Positions 16,378 to 24,568 of a stretch of DNA of 64,000 bases are shown one piece after another. The position numbers and the translations under genes were made by a program. Every line of letters starts with the position of its first letter. Position 1 is the stretch's first letter. The notes beneath the pieces were generated by a model. The model worked only from the letters and a program-made list of their open reading frames with translations. It ran no database searches and was not told the origin of the DNA. The stretch is from contig CAZUDO010000079.1 of the NCBI GenBank assembly GCA_964618895.1, positions 23,694 to 87,693 on the forward strand. Reading direction: 5' to 3'. The DNA is from CAZUDO01 sp964618895 (GTDB lineage Bacteria > Desulfobacterota > Binatia > DP-6).

Positions 16378-17586
16378 GTGAACTCCCTCGCCAACATCAT
16401 CTTTCCGCACTTCTCGACCACCCTCGCCCTCGGTGGGGCGCTCGGGGAGTGGCTGCTCTGGTGCTGGTTCCTGGGGGCACCGGCGACGATGCTTCCGCAC
16501 CTGTTGGTCCCGTTCGCGCTGTTCGTCGTGAACCGTATGGCCGCCGAGGGCTGCCAGCTCGAGCCGACGCTGGCGCCCGTCGCCGCGCGGGCCGGCGCGG
16601 CGGTCCTCGGGCTCGGCTTCACGGCCTTTGCCGGGGCGAGCGCACTCACTGCCGCGGCGGTGGCGTGGGCGCTGCTCGATTGGGCGCTCGCCCTGCCGAG
16701 CCCGGCGGGAGCGGCCGACGGGCTCGCGACGGCGGCGTCCCTCCTGCCCGCGTTCCGGCCGATCGGCATGGCGGCCCTCGCCGCCGGCGTCGGGACCATG
16801 GCGCATGGCTACCTCCGCGGGCACCGGCGCCTGCGCGTCACGCGTCTCGAGCTACGGGTCGCGGGACTGCCGGCCTCCCTGGACGGGTTTCGCATCGCCC
16901 AGGTGAGCGACCTGCACGTCGGCCCGCTCGCCCACCGCGGCGCGCTGCGCGAGGCCTTCGAGCGCCTCATGGCCCTCGACCCGGATGTGGCGTGCGTGAC
17001 CGGCGACATCGCCGACTCGCCGGCCACCGACCTCCGTCTCTGGGTGCCGGAGCTCGCCCGCTTGCAGGCCCGGCGCGGCGTGTTCGTGATCCTGGGCAAC
17101 CACGACCGCGACGCCGGCATAGAGCAGGTGGCGGCCGCGCTCGTGCAGGGCACGCCGTGGCGGCTCCTGCGCGACCAGGTGGCGCAGGTCGAGGTCGACG
17201 GCGCGCGCCTCCACATCGTCGGGCTCGAGGACCGTCCGAGCCCGGACGAGGCGCGCGCCCTCCCCGCGCTCCTGGGCACCGTCCCGGCGGGCGAGCCGTG
17301 CATCCTGCTGGCGCACAAGCCCGACGTGTTCGAGACGGCGGCCGCCGCGGGTGTGCCCCTCACGCTGGCCGGGCATACGCACGGCGGCCAGGTAGCGCTG
17401 CCCGGGCTGCCGCACCTCAACCCGGCGCGCTTCCTCATGACGTCGTTCGACGGCGGCACGTACAAACGCGGTGGGTGCTTGCTCCATGTGAGTCGCGGGC
17501 TCGGCGTGAGCGGCCAGCGCGTGCGCGTGGGGGTACCGCGCGAGATCGCGCTGGTGACGCTCCGGCGGGCCCTGCCCGACGCTTGA
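16378..17586 (+). CDS. Membrane-anchored metallophosphoesterase (YaeI/UshA-like fold)
   Basis: Read from GTG 16378 as a 402-aa protein; the open frame begins earlier and no ribosome binding site settles the start. Residues about 1-140 contain four hydrophobic segments. The rest is a calcineurin-like phosphoesterase with QVSDLHVG, VTGDIAD, ILGNHDRD, ILLAHKPD and LAGHTHGGQVALP, all metal-ligand motifs intact. This architecture matches YaeI/YkuE-like enzymes acting on lipid-linked phosphates near the membrane. The true substrate is not known. Confidence 0.9.
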   Translation: MNSLANIIFPHFSTTLALGGALGEWLLWCWFLGAPATMLPHLLVPFALFVVNRMAAEGCQLEPTLAPVAARAGAAVLGLGFTAFAGASALTAAAVAWALLDWALALPSPAGAADGLATAASLLPAFRPIGMAALAAGVGTMAHGYLRGHRRLRVTRLELRVAGLPASLDGFRIAQVSDLHVGPLAHRGALREAFERLMALDPDVACVTGDIADSPATDLRLWVPELARLQARRGVFVILGNHDRDAGIEQVAAALVQGTPWRLLRDQVAQVEVDGARLHIVGLEDRPSPDEARALPALLGTVPAGEPCILLAHKPDVFETAAAAGVPLTLAGHTHGGQVALPGLPHLNPARFLMTSFDGGTYKRGGCLLHVSRGLGVSGQRVRVGVPREIALVTLRRALPDA

Positions 17587-17619
17587 TCGCGATCGCGGTC
17601 GCGCGGTAGGAGCGTGGCC

Positions 17620-18087
17620 ATGGTCCCGCTCCAGCGGCTCACCCACATCGGCATCGGCGTCTCCGACCTCGACCGCTCGCTGCGCTTCTACCGCGACCTA
17701 CTCGGCTTCCGGTACGAGCACGAGCTCGAGGTGGCGGGCGAGCCGAGCGACACCCTGCTCCGGCTGCGGGACGTGGCGCTGAAGGCGGTCTACTTGACGC
17801 GCGACGGCGTCCGCATCGAGCTGCTGCGGTTCGCGAGCCCCCCGCGGCCGCCGGCGCGCGCGCACGCCATGCACGAGCTGGGGCTCACCCATCTCTCGTT
17901 TCGGGTCGAGAGCCTGGACGCCGCGCTGAGCGCGTTGCGGGCGGCCGACGAGCGGGTGTTGGACGAGACCATCATCCGCTTCCCCGACGTCGGCGTCGCG
18001 GCCTGCTTCATCGTCGACCCGGACGGTCAGCTGATCGAGCTGGTGCAATCGCCGGGGGACCCGGCGGCGCCGCCCGGGTCGGGGTGA
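17620..18087 (+). CDS. Glyoxalase/VOC-superfamily protein
   Basis: A 155-aa protein. ATG 17620 is chosen over GTG 17614 because AGGAG at 17608-17612 lies 7 nt upstream. It has two paired beta-alpha-beta-beta-beta modules: LTHIGIGVSDLDRSLRFYRD at the start and a second His in LGLTHLSFRVESLD, ending with DPDGQLIELVQS. Conserved His and Glu residues suggest a divalent-metal lyase or isomerase, as in methylmalonyl-CoA epimerase or lactoylglutathione lyase. Its TGA directly abuts the stop of the convergent acetyltransferase. Confidence 0.87.
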   Translation: MVPLQRLTHIGIGVSDLDRSLRFYRDLLGFRYEHELEVAGEPSDTLLRLRDVALKAVYLTRDGVRIELLRFASPPRPPARAHAMHELGLTHLSFRVESLDAALSALRAADERVLDETIIRFPDVGVAACFIVDPDGQLIELVQSPGDPAAPPGSG

Positions 18088-18918
18088 TCAAGCGGGGAAC
18101 CAATCCGCCCAGTCGGCTACGGGCCGGTAGCCGATGCGTTGATAGATGGTGTTGGAGGTCGGGTTGGCGAGGTCGGTGAACAGGATGCAGCGGTCGGCAT
18201 CCGCTGCCAGGGCCGCTGCGCTCACCGCCGCCACCAGCGCGCTGGCGTACCCGCGCCGCCGCCGCTCCGGCGGCGTGTACACGGCGCCGATGAGGGCGCC
18301 TCGTCGGGTCACGCGCATCATCGCCATGGCGACCGGCGTGTCGTCGACCCACACGTAGAGATGCCCGTCATCGAGCGCGGCCCGCACCGTCTCTTCCACT
18401 TCCGTCGGCGTTTCGTCGGTGATCGCGTCGATCGCGAAACCCGCCGCCCAGCGTGCGGCGGTGGCGGCGTCGTCGGGCGCGGCGAGCCGGATGTCCCCGG
18501 AAACCGGCGCCGGCGGGAGGACGTGCGTGAGCTCGTAAATGCGCTGGGCCTTGCCGGGGCGCATCGCGCAGCCGGCGCGCGTGCTCCACCGTTCGGCGAA
18601 TGCGCGCGCCAGGTCCGCCGGGGCGAGGATGCCCGGCACCGGCCACGCACGCTCGTGGAGCACGTCGGCCACCGTGTGTGCCACGTCGAGGGCGGTCCGT
18701 GACAGCACCCACTTGCGTCCGGGAGTCGCGAGCGCGGCCGCCACCACCGCGTCCTCGTGCTCGATGGTCAGCAGGTAGACCCGTCCCCGGACGGGCCGGG
18801 TCTCCAGAGCGGCACAGATCGTGAAGAAGAGATGGTGCTCGGCCGGCGCCTGCCCCAGAACGCTGGCCGCTCTGGCGAGGAACTCTGCGCACGTCGGGTG
18901 CTCGATGATCGTGGACAA
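18088..18918 (-). CDS. GNAT-family N-acetyltransferase
   Basis: A 276-aa protein. Its C-terminal half has the GNAT acetyl-CoA-binding region: IGAVYTPPERRRRGYASALV is motif A (Arg/Gln-x-x-Gly-x-Gly/Ala) and NTIYQRIGYRPV is motif B. The N-terminal 130 residues resemble the regulatory or substrate half of two-domain GNATs. The acceptor is unknown. It lies 11 nt upstream of nothing further on the minus strand except the acyl-CoA dehydrogenase gene, from which it reads on. Confidence 0.88.
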   Translation of the reverse strand: MSTIIEHPTCAEFLARAASVLGQAPAEHHLFFTICAALETRPVRGRVYLLTIEHEDAVVAAALATPGRKWVLSRTALDVAHTVADVLHERAWPVPGILAPADLARAFAERWSTRAGCAMRPGKAQRIYELTHVLPPAPVSGDIRLAAPDDAATAARWAAGFAIDAITDETPTEVEETVRAALDDGHLYVWVDDTPVAMAMMRVTRRGALIGAVYTPPERRRRGYASALVAAVSAAALAADADRCILFTDLANPTSNTIYQRIGYRPVADWADWFPA

Positions 18919-18929
18919 CGGGGCCGCCC

Positions 18930-20102
18930 TCAGCGCGGCAGGCCGAGCAGGCGCTGCGCGATGATGTTGGCCTGCACCTCGGACGTGCCGCCCGCGATCG
19001 CCCCCACCCGCGACCAGAGGAACGCCTGCTGCCAGCGCCCGTCGGCGATCGCGTCCGGCCCCGAAACCAGCTGCGCGTGTGGCCCTTCGAGGGCGAGGGC
19101 GACCTCATGCAGACGTTGGGTCAGGCTCGCCCAGAAGAGCTTCACCAGCGACGACTCGGGACCGGGCTCGAGGCCGCGCTCGAGGCGCGTCAGGGTGCGG
19201 CAGTTCAGCAGGCCCATGATCTCGACGTCGATCCAGCTGCGGGCGACCTCCTGGCGGACGGTCGGGTCGGCGGCGTGGCCGCGGGCGTGGGCAAGCCGGA
19301 CCAACTCCTCGACGGCGATCTTCTGCAGGACCTGCTCCTTGAATGCGAAGCCGGTGCCGCGCTCGTGGGCGAGGGTTGTCATGGCGATCTCCCAGCCGCC
19401 GTTCACTGCGCCGATGACGTGCGCGCGCGGGACGCGCACGGCGTCCAGGAACACTTCACTGAACTCGGTCGAGCCGGTGATCTGGCGGAGCGGACGAATG
19501 GTGATCCCGGGGCGCGCCATGTCGAGGATGAAGTACGTGATGCCGCGGTGCTTGCGGGCCGCCGCGTCGGTGCGGGCGAGCAGGATCGCCCATTTCGCGA
19601 ACTGCGCGTAGCTGGTCCACACCTTCTGTCCGGTGACCACGAAATCGTCGCCGTCTGGCTCGGCGCGCGTGCGCAGCGCGGCCAGATCGCTGCCGGCGTT
19701 CGGCTCGCTGAAGAGCTGGCACCAGAGCTCGTCGGCCGACAGGATGGCGGGCAGGAAGCGGTGCTTCTGCTCCTCGGTGCCGTGCGCGATCAGCGTCGGG
19801 CCGGTGTTGTTGATGCCCACGCGGTTGATCAGCTGCGGGGCGCGTGCCCGGGCCAGCTCCGTGTTGAGGATGGCCTGCTGCGTCGGCGGGGCGCCGTGGC
19901 CGCCGTAGGCCCGCGGCCAGAGCAGGCCGACGTAGCCGGCATCGTAGAGGCGGCGTTGCCAGGCGCGCAGGAAGGCGACCTCCTCGGCGAGCGAGGCGTC
20001 GTCGTGCGGCACCCGCTCGGCGCGCGCCGGGACGTTGCCGGCGAGCCACGGGCGCAGGGTGGCGCGAAACGCTTCGTCGGCGGGGGAGAAGGCGAAATCC
20101 AC
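18930..20102 (-). CDS. Acyl-CoA dehydrogenase
   Basis: A 390-aa acyl-CoA dehydrogenase. I start it at GTG 20102, because TAGGAGG lies 8 nt upstream there; ATG at 20123 would add only MVLGGPP. It has QLFSEPNAGSDLAALRTRAE, VTGQKVWTSYAQ and the C-terminal IAGGTSEVQANIIAQRLLGL, all standard. It should catalyse alpha-beta dehydrogenation of an acyl-CoA. It forms a minus-strand pair with the GNAT gene and diverges from the LLM oxidoreductase at 20152. Confidence 0.93.
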   Translation of the reverse strand: MDFAFSPADEAFRATLRPWLAGNVPARAERVPHDDASLAEEVAFLRAWQRRLYDAGYVGLLWPRAYGGHGAPPTQQAILNTELARARAPQLINRVGINNTGPTLIAHGTEEQKHRFLPAILSADELWCQLFSEPNAGSDLAALRTRAEPDGDDFVVTGQKVWTSYAQFAKWAILLARTDAAARKHRGITYFILDMARPGITIRPLRQITGSTEFSEVFLDAVRVPRAHVIGAVNGGWEIAMTTLAHERGTGFAFKEQVLQKIAVEELVRLAHARGHAADPTVRQEVARSWIDVEIMGLLNCRTLTRLERGLEPGPESSLVKLFWASLTQRLHEVALALEGPHAQLVSGPDAIADGRWQQAFLWSRVGAIAGGTSEVQANIIAQRLLGLPR

Positions 20103-20151
20103 CGGGGGGCCTCCTAGCACCATTCCGGGAGCGGATGGTAGGACGACGCCG

Positions 20152-21039
20152 ATGCGCTTCGGGCTGATCACTCCCGTCGTCACCCGCCATCCGGCGCACG
20201 GTGCGGCGTGGGAAGAGGACGCGGGCCCGGCGGAGCTGGCGCAGATCGCCGTCGCCGCCGACCGGCTCGGCTACCATCACGTCACCTGCAGCGAGCACGT
20301 TGCCATTCCGGAAGCCGCGGTGGCCGGCCGCGGCGCGCGCTACTACGATCCGCTCGCCACCTTCGGCTTCCTGGCGGCGCAGACGACGCGGCTCCGCTTT
20401 GTGACCCACGTGCTGGTGCTCGGCTACCACCATCCGCTCGCGCTCGCGAAGCGCTACGGCACACTCGATCGTCTCTCCGGCGGCCGGCTCGTGCTGGGCG
20501 TCGGCGTGGGGACGCTGGCGGAAGAGTTCACGCTGCTCGGGGCCCCGTTCGCTGCGCGCGGGGCCCGCTACGAGGACGCGTTACGCGCGTTGCGCGCCGC
20601 ATTCGGCCGGCGGACGCCTGCGTACCAGGGGACGCACTACGCGTTCGAAGGGTTCGTCGTCGACCCGTGCGGGGTACAGGAACGCATTCCCCTCTGGCTC
20701 GGCGGGCAGAGCCCGCGCTCGCTGCGGCGGGCGCTCGTGTTCGGCGACGGGTGGGATCCGTTCCGCTTCACGCTGGCGGAGCTGGAAGCGCTGCTCGGAC
20801 GGGCGCGGGGATGGCGCGAGTGGGGCGCGCGGGTCGCCTCGTTCGACCTCGTGCTGGCTCCCGACCGGCTCCTCGATCCGACGCTTCCCGCCGAGCGGAC
20901 GGCGCTGGCCGATCTGGTGGTGCGCTACGGCGCGCTCGGGGCGACCATCCTGAACCTGCGCTTCCGCCACCGCAGCCTGGCGCACTACCTGGAGCAGCTC
21001 GACGCGTTCGCGCGCGAGATCGCACCGCATCATGCCTGA
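20152..21039 (+). CDS. LLM-class (F420/FMN) oxidoreductase
   Basis: A 295-aa luciferase-like protein from ATG 20152 (MRFGLITPVV). It has the TIM-barrel landmarks LGYHHVTCSEHVAIPE, HVLVLGYHHPLALAKRYGTL, SGGRLVLGVGVGTLAEEF and IPLWLGGQSPRSLRRA. That combination is the F420-dependent LLM subgroup, although FMN use cannot be excluded. It overlaps the dienelactone hydrolase gene by 8 nt. Whole and intact, it contrasts with the dead LLM fragment at 10155-10400. Confidence 0.9.
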   Translation: MRFGLITPVVTRHPAHGAAWEEDAGPAELAQIAVAADRLGYHHVTCSEHVAIPEAAVAGRGARYYDPLATFGFLAAQTTRLRFVTHVLVLGYHHPLALAKRYGTLDRLSGGRLVLGVGVGTLAEEFTLLGAPFAARGARYEDALRALRAAFGRRTPAYQGTHYAFEGFVVDPCGVQERIPLWLGGQSPRSLRRALVFGDGWDPFRFTLAELEALLGRARGWREWGARVASFDLVLAPDRLLDPTLPAERTALADLVVRYGALGATILNLRFRHRSLAHYLEQLDAFAREIAPHHA

Positions 21040-21790
21040 GCCGGTCGAATACGCCACGCCCGCGATCGCGACCGCCGAACTCACCTTCGTGCGTGCCGGC
21101 GCGCGAGTGCGCGGCGCGGCGGTGTGGCCGACGGCGGGGCTGCCCATGCCCGGACTGGTCCTCGTTCCCGATGTGCGCGGACTGTCCGACCACTACCGGG
21201 ACGTGGCGCGGCGTTTCGCGGCCGAGGGGTTTTTCACGTTGGCGATCGACCTCTACAGTCGCGGGGGGACGCCCGACCTGCCCGACCTGGCGGCCGTCTT
21301 CCGCTGGATGCGGGCGCTGCCCGACGCGCGCGTCCTGGGCGACGTCGGGGCGGCGGTCGAGTTCCTGGCCACCCGTCCGGAGGTGCGCGCCGACGCTATC
21401 GGCATCACCGGCTTCTGTATGGGCGGGCAGTACGGGCTGATGGCTGCCTGCACGGTGCCGGGGCTCGCGGCCTGCGTGTCCTGGTACGGCATGCTCCGCT
21501 ACGCCGAGACCGACGCGGTGAAGCCGCGGAGCCCGCTCCATCTGGCGCCGGCGCTCGGCTGTCCGTATCTGGGACTCTTCGGGGCCGACGACGCCATCAT
21601 CCCGGCGGCCGACGTGGACGAGTTGCGCGTGACGCTCGCCCGCACGGGGAAGCCGTTCGCGATCCATGTCTACCCGGACGCCGGGCATGCCTTCTTCAAC
21701 GACACGCGCCCCGACACGTACCGGCCCGTTGCCGCGGCCGACGCGTGGCCGCGGGCGGTCGCGTTCCTGCGCCATCATCTGGCGGGGTAG
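21032..21790 (+). CDS. Dienelactone hydrolase family protein
   Basis: A 252-aa alpha/beta hydrolase with Cys nucleophile in GFCMGGQYG, acid in LFGADDAIIPAADVD and His in YPDAGHAFFNDTRPDTY. This is the Cys-His-Asp triad of dienelactone hydrolases, which open 4-carboxymethylene-butenolide in chlorocatechol pathways, though many homologues act on other esters. It starts inside the LLM gene, so the two are translationally coupled. Its TAG stop touches the left direct repeat of the restriction-modification island. Confidence 0.92.
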   Translation: MPEPVEYATPAIATAELTFVRAGARVRGAAVWPTAGLPMPGLVLVPDVRGLSDHYRDVARRFAAEGFFTLAIDLYSRGGTPDLPDLAAVFRWMRALPDARVLGDVGAAVEFLATRPEVRADAIGITGFCMGGQYGLMAACTVPGLAACVSWYGMLRYAETDAVKPRSPLHLAPALGCPYLGLFGADDAIIPAADVDELRVTLARTGKPFAIHVYPDAGHAFFNDTRPDTYRPVAAADAWPRAVAFLRHHLAG

Positions 21791-21822
21791 CCGCCTGCAC
21801 GGCAGCACCGTCCGGAGATCGT
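21789..21822 (+). repeat. Left direct repeat flanking the RM island
   Basis: This about 33-bp sequence overlaps the dienelactone hydrolase stop. It recurs with about 30 identities at 24535-24568 in the same orientation, with one gap and three substitutions. The best shared block is GCAGCACCG-x-CCGGAGATCGT. A plausible reading is a duplicated integration site. Confidence 0.7.
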
Positions 21823-21937
21823 CTTAGCCCGCCCCCAGACTGCGAGAATCGCACGCGATCGATTTCGGCTGTTCTGCGTGGTGAGCCAACGCTTCGCGCT
21901 CACGCGCGGGCCGCCAGCCGAACAAAGACGACACCTG

Positions 21938-22075
21938 TCAGCGAGGCGCGATGACGACAACCACGCGGAGTTCCTCGCGAGAGTGCTTCTCCAGGTCACG
22001 CTCAAGGCCGCGCGGGTTCTTCAACCGCGCGTTCGGGTCGTAGACGAAGAGAGAATGGAAGCGATCCTCCGCTGT
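21938..22075 (-). pseudogene. Out-of-frame tail after hsdS, possible remnant
   Basis: Directly below the hsdS fragment, a different minus-strand frame reads RFHSLFVYDPNARLKNPRG followed by LERDLEKHSREELRVVVVIA and stops at TGA 21938. It looks like real protein sequence (balanced charge, normal codon use), whereas hsdS degenerates into SSSTTRTRG in its own frame. I cannot assign a family. It may be the end of the original downstream gene joined to hsdS by deletion. Confidence 0.4.
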
Positions 22076-22587
22076 TCGCTCACTAAAGGAAGATGAACGG
22101 GGAACCGCATCCAGTCATCGAGCTTGAAGACCATCTTTTCGACGTCGACGCCCACGCTCGAATGAAAGCAGGTCCGCTGAAAGTACGATGTGTGAGTGAG
22201 ATACTGAAGGTACTCAGTGAGCAGGCCGTCTCGCGGTCGTAGGGTGGCGTCCTCGTTCGATACGATGGCTCCTTCGAGGCTGGCAGGAACGACGCCGCAG
22301 GCGCCATGGATGATCTGCCGGCGGGAGATCAAGAAGTCCCCCGCAAGGACCTCGAACTGGGTCTTCGTGAGTATGGCATGCCCCCTCAGGCGCTCGCGGG
22401 GGACGATGCCACGTCGGCTACGCTTCGCAATAACGAGCTGGTACTCCGCACCATCGCCAAGCACGACCGGTCGCTCGACCACCTGAAGGGCTTCGCCGAA
22501 CGTCGTCCGGTGCCAGCCGGAAGGTAGGGATGGCTCAACCGGGAGACCGGGATCGACGCTGGGCGGGTACTGCCTAGACCGCGCCAT
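22021..22587 (-). pseudogene. hsdS: Truncated type I restriction specificity subunit (hsdS half)
   Basis: A 188-aa frame overlapping the end of hsdM by 14 nt. It starts like an HsdS (SLPSGWHRTTFGEALQVVER), contains one target recognition domain, and ends in the conserved spacer helix start LPLVSEQRRIASILSS. Full HsdS proteins are about 400 residues with two recognition domains, so the second half is missing. Half-subunits can sometimes dimerise, but the abrupt frame change at about 22045 favours a deletion. GC is visibly lower than in surrounding genes, suggesting transfer. Confidence 0.75.
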
Positions 22588-24409
22588 ACCCCAGGTTCTT
22601 GAGCAGCCCGGTCATTCGTGCCTCGGCGTCGTTCCTCTTGGCGACGAGTTCCGACAGTCGCGCCAGTTCGTTCCTGAGGTCGTGCTTCGTCTCCTCCTCT
22701 CCGACGTCGACGAATCGTGTGATACTCAGGTTCCAGTCGTTGCGCTCGATCTCCTTTAGGGTCGCGATCCGGGCAAAGCGAGGCTCATCAGCGAAGGCGT
22801 GAAAAGCTCGGGAAATCCGCCCGACGTTAGCGCCAGAGAGGGTGTTCTGATTCGTCCCGTGCACAAGCTCATCCGCGGCGTGCACGAAAAGGACTCGACC
22901 TCTACGGTCAGGAGGCTTGTCACGGTTCATGACGAGGATCGCCGCCGGTATCCCGGCTCCGTAGAAGAGGTTGGGCGCGAGACCAATGACGGCCTCAATC
23001 AGGTCCTCCTCCAGGATGGTCTTGCGGATCTCACCCTCGGCGGCGCCTCGGAAGAGGATGCCGTGGGGCATTACGACCGCCATCTGTCCGTGGACGTTGA
23101 GCGTAGCGATCATGTGCTGCACGAACGCGAGGTCCCCCTTCGTCTTCGGCGGGATCCCGAACCGAAAGCGCCCATAGGGATCGTGCTCCGCGACCTCGCG
23201 GCCCCACCCATCCAGGGAGAAGGGTGGGTTCGCGACCACGCGGTCGAAGAGCATCAGCTCGCCGCCGGAGCGGAGCTTCGGGTCCCGGATCGTGTCTCCC
23301 TTCTCGATCTGCGCGTCCGGAAGCCCGTGGAGGAGCATGTTCATCTTGCAGATGGCCCACGTCCCGAGGTTCTTCTCTTGCCCGAAGAGCGAGAGGTTCT
23401 TCGCGTTGCCGCCGTGGCGCTCGATGTACTTCGCGCACTCGATCAGCATGCCGCCCGAGCCGCACGTCGGGTCGCAGATCCGCATCCCCTCCCGCGGCGC
23501 GAGGATCTCGCCGATCAGCTCGACGACCTTCTTCGGGGTGTAGAACTCGCCGCCCTTCTTGCCCGCGTCGTTGGCGAACCGCTCGATCAGGTACTCGTAG
23601 GCGCGGCCGAGCATGTCAGGCTCGGCGAGGTTCGCGTTCCGAAGGTTCACGCGCCCGAAGTGCTGCACCAGTCGGGAGAGCACCCTGTCCCGGTTCTTCG
23701 CGTCGCCGAGCTTGTGCTCGTCGTTGTAGTCGATGCCGGCGAGCACGCCCTCCAGCATCGTGTTCTGCTCCTCCAGCGCCGCGCACGCCTTGTTGAGCGC
23801 CTCCCCGAGTCCGGTCGCGACCTTCTGGATATCACCCCACCGGGCACGCTTCGGGACGAAAAACTGGTGCTCATCAGGGTCTTCTGGATCGGCCCCCTCG
23901 GCACGCAGCACCTCGCACTCCTCGTCGAAGCGGTCGGAGAGCCGCTTCAAGAAGAGCAGACCGAAGATGAAGGTCTTGTAGTCGGAAGCGTCGATCGAAC
24001 CGCGGAGGATGTCGGCCGCGGACCAGAGGTACCGCTCCAGGCGCCCGCGGGTGAGCTTCTCACCCACCGACAGGTCGACCTGTTCCGCCCGCGCTGGCGT
24101 CTCTCGCCCAGCGGCTCCGCCGTTCGTCCCCGCGTCCCGCTCTGCCATCCGTACCCCCGTCAGCCGTTCGATCAGGGCGGCCTTGTCCCTGGTGAGATCG
24201 TCGAGGCCAAGTTCGCGACACAGCTCCCGGAGGCGCTCACGCGGCAGGATCACCAGGAGGTCCTGCAACCGCGCCTTCCTCGAGGAGGTCAGTGTGTCGA
24301 GGAGAGCTACACGAGCGCGCCGGTCGCGGACGGCAAGGCCGAGGCGATCCACGGCGGCCAGTAGCTCGTCGCGGGAGAGGAGGTCGAGGACGTTCCGCTT
24401 GGCGGGCAT
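22574..24409 (-). CDS. hsdM: Type I restriction-modification N6-adenine methyltransferase HsdM
   Basis: A 611-aa protein. Residues 1-85 form an extra N-terminal region with two SAP-like helix repeats (LSRDELLAAVDRLGL and LPRERLRELCRELGL), probably DNA-binding. After a linker comes the standard HsdM body: LERYLWSAADILRGSIDASD, EFYTPKKVVELI, AdoMet motif I DPTCGSGG at 313-320 and catalytic NPPF at 394-397. It should methylate adenine with HsdS as specificity subunit. No hsdR is in the island, so the system may be methylation-only or decayed. Confidence 0.93.
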   Translation of the reverse strand: MPAKRNVLDLLSRDELLAAVDRLGLAVRDRRARVALLDTLTSSRKARLQDLLVILPRERLRELCRELGLDDLTRDKAALIERLTGVRMAERDAGTNGGAAGRETPARAEQVDLSVGEKLTRGRLERYLWSAADILRGSIDASDYKTFIFGLLFLKRLSDRFDEECEVLRAEGADPEDPDEHQFFVPKRARWGDIQKVATGLGEALNKACAALEEQNTMLEGVLAGIDYNDEHKLGDAKNRDRVLSRLVQHFGRVNLRNANLAEPDMLGRAYEYLIERFANDAGKKGGEFYTPKKVVELIGEILAPREGMRICDPTCGSGGMLIECAKYIERHGGNAKNLSLFGQEKNLGTWAICKMNMLLHGLPDAQIEKGDTIRDPKLRSGGELMLFDRVVANPPFSLDGWGREVAEHDPYGRFRFGIPPKTKGDLAFVQHMIATLNVHGQMAVVMPHGILFRGAAEGEIRKTILEEDLIEAVIGLAPNLFYGAGIPAAILVMNRDKPPDRRGRVLFVHAADELVHGTNQNTLSGANVGRISRAFHAFADEPRFARIATLKEIERNDWNLSITRFVDVGEEETKHDLRNELARLSELVAKRNDAEARMTGLLKNLGYGAV

Positions 24410-24534
24410 GGCGAGATGTCGCCGGAGGGTACGCCGCGGGGGGACCGGGGATCAACAACAAGACGCTTGCGTCCGGCCGGCGGTGCGGAGGGCCGTCGTC
24501 CAGGCCCCGGGCCGGCCGATCGCCGGTGCCTAGC

Positions 24535-24568
24535 TGGCCGCCTGTACGCAGCACCGGCCGGAGATCGT
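24535..24568 (+). repeat. Right direct repeat flanking the RM island
   Basis: The second copy of the about 33-bp repeat at 21789-21822. It ends immediately before the stop codon (24569-24571) of the minus-strand ATPase. The rest of 24410-24568 contains no gene and should hold the hsdM promoter. Confidence 0.7.
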
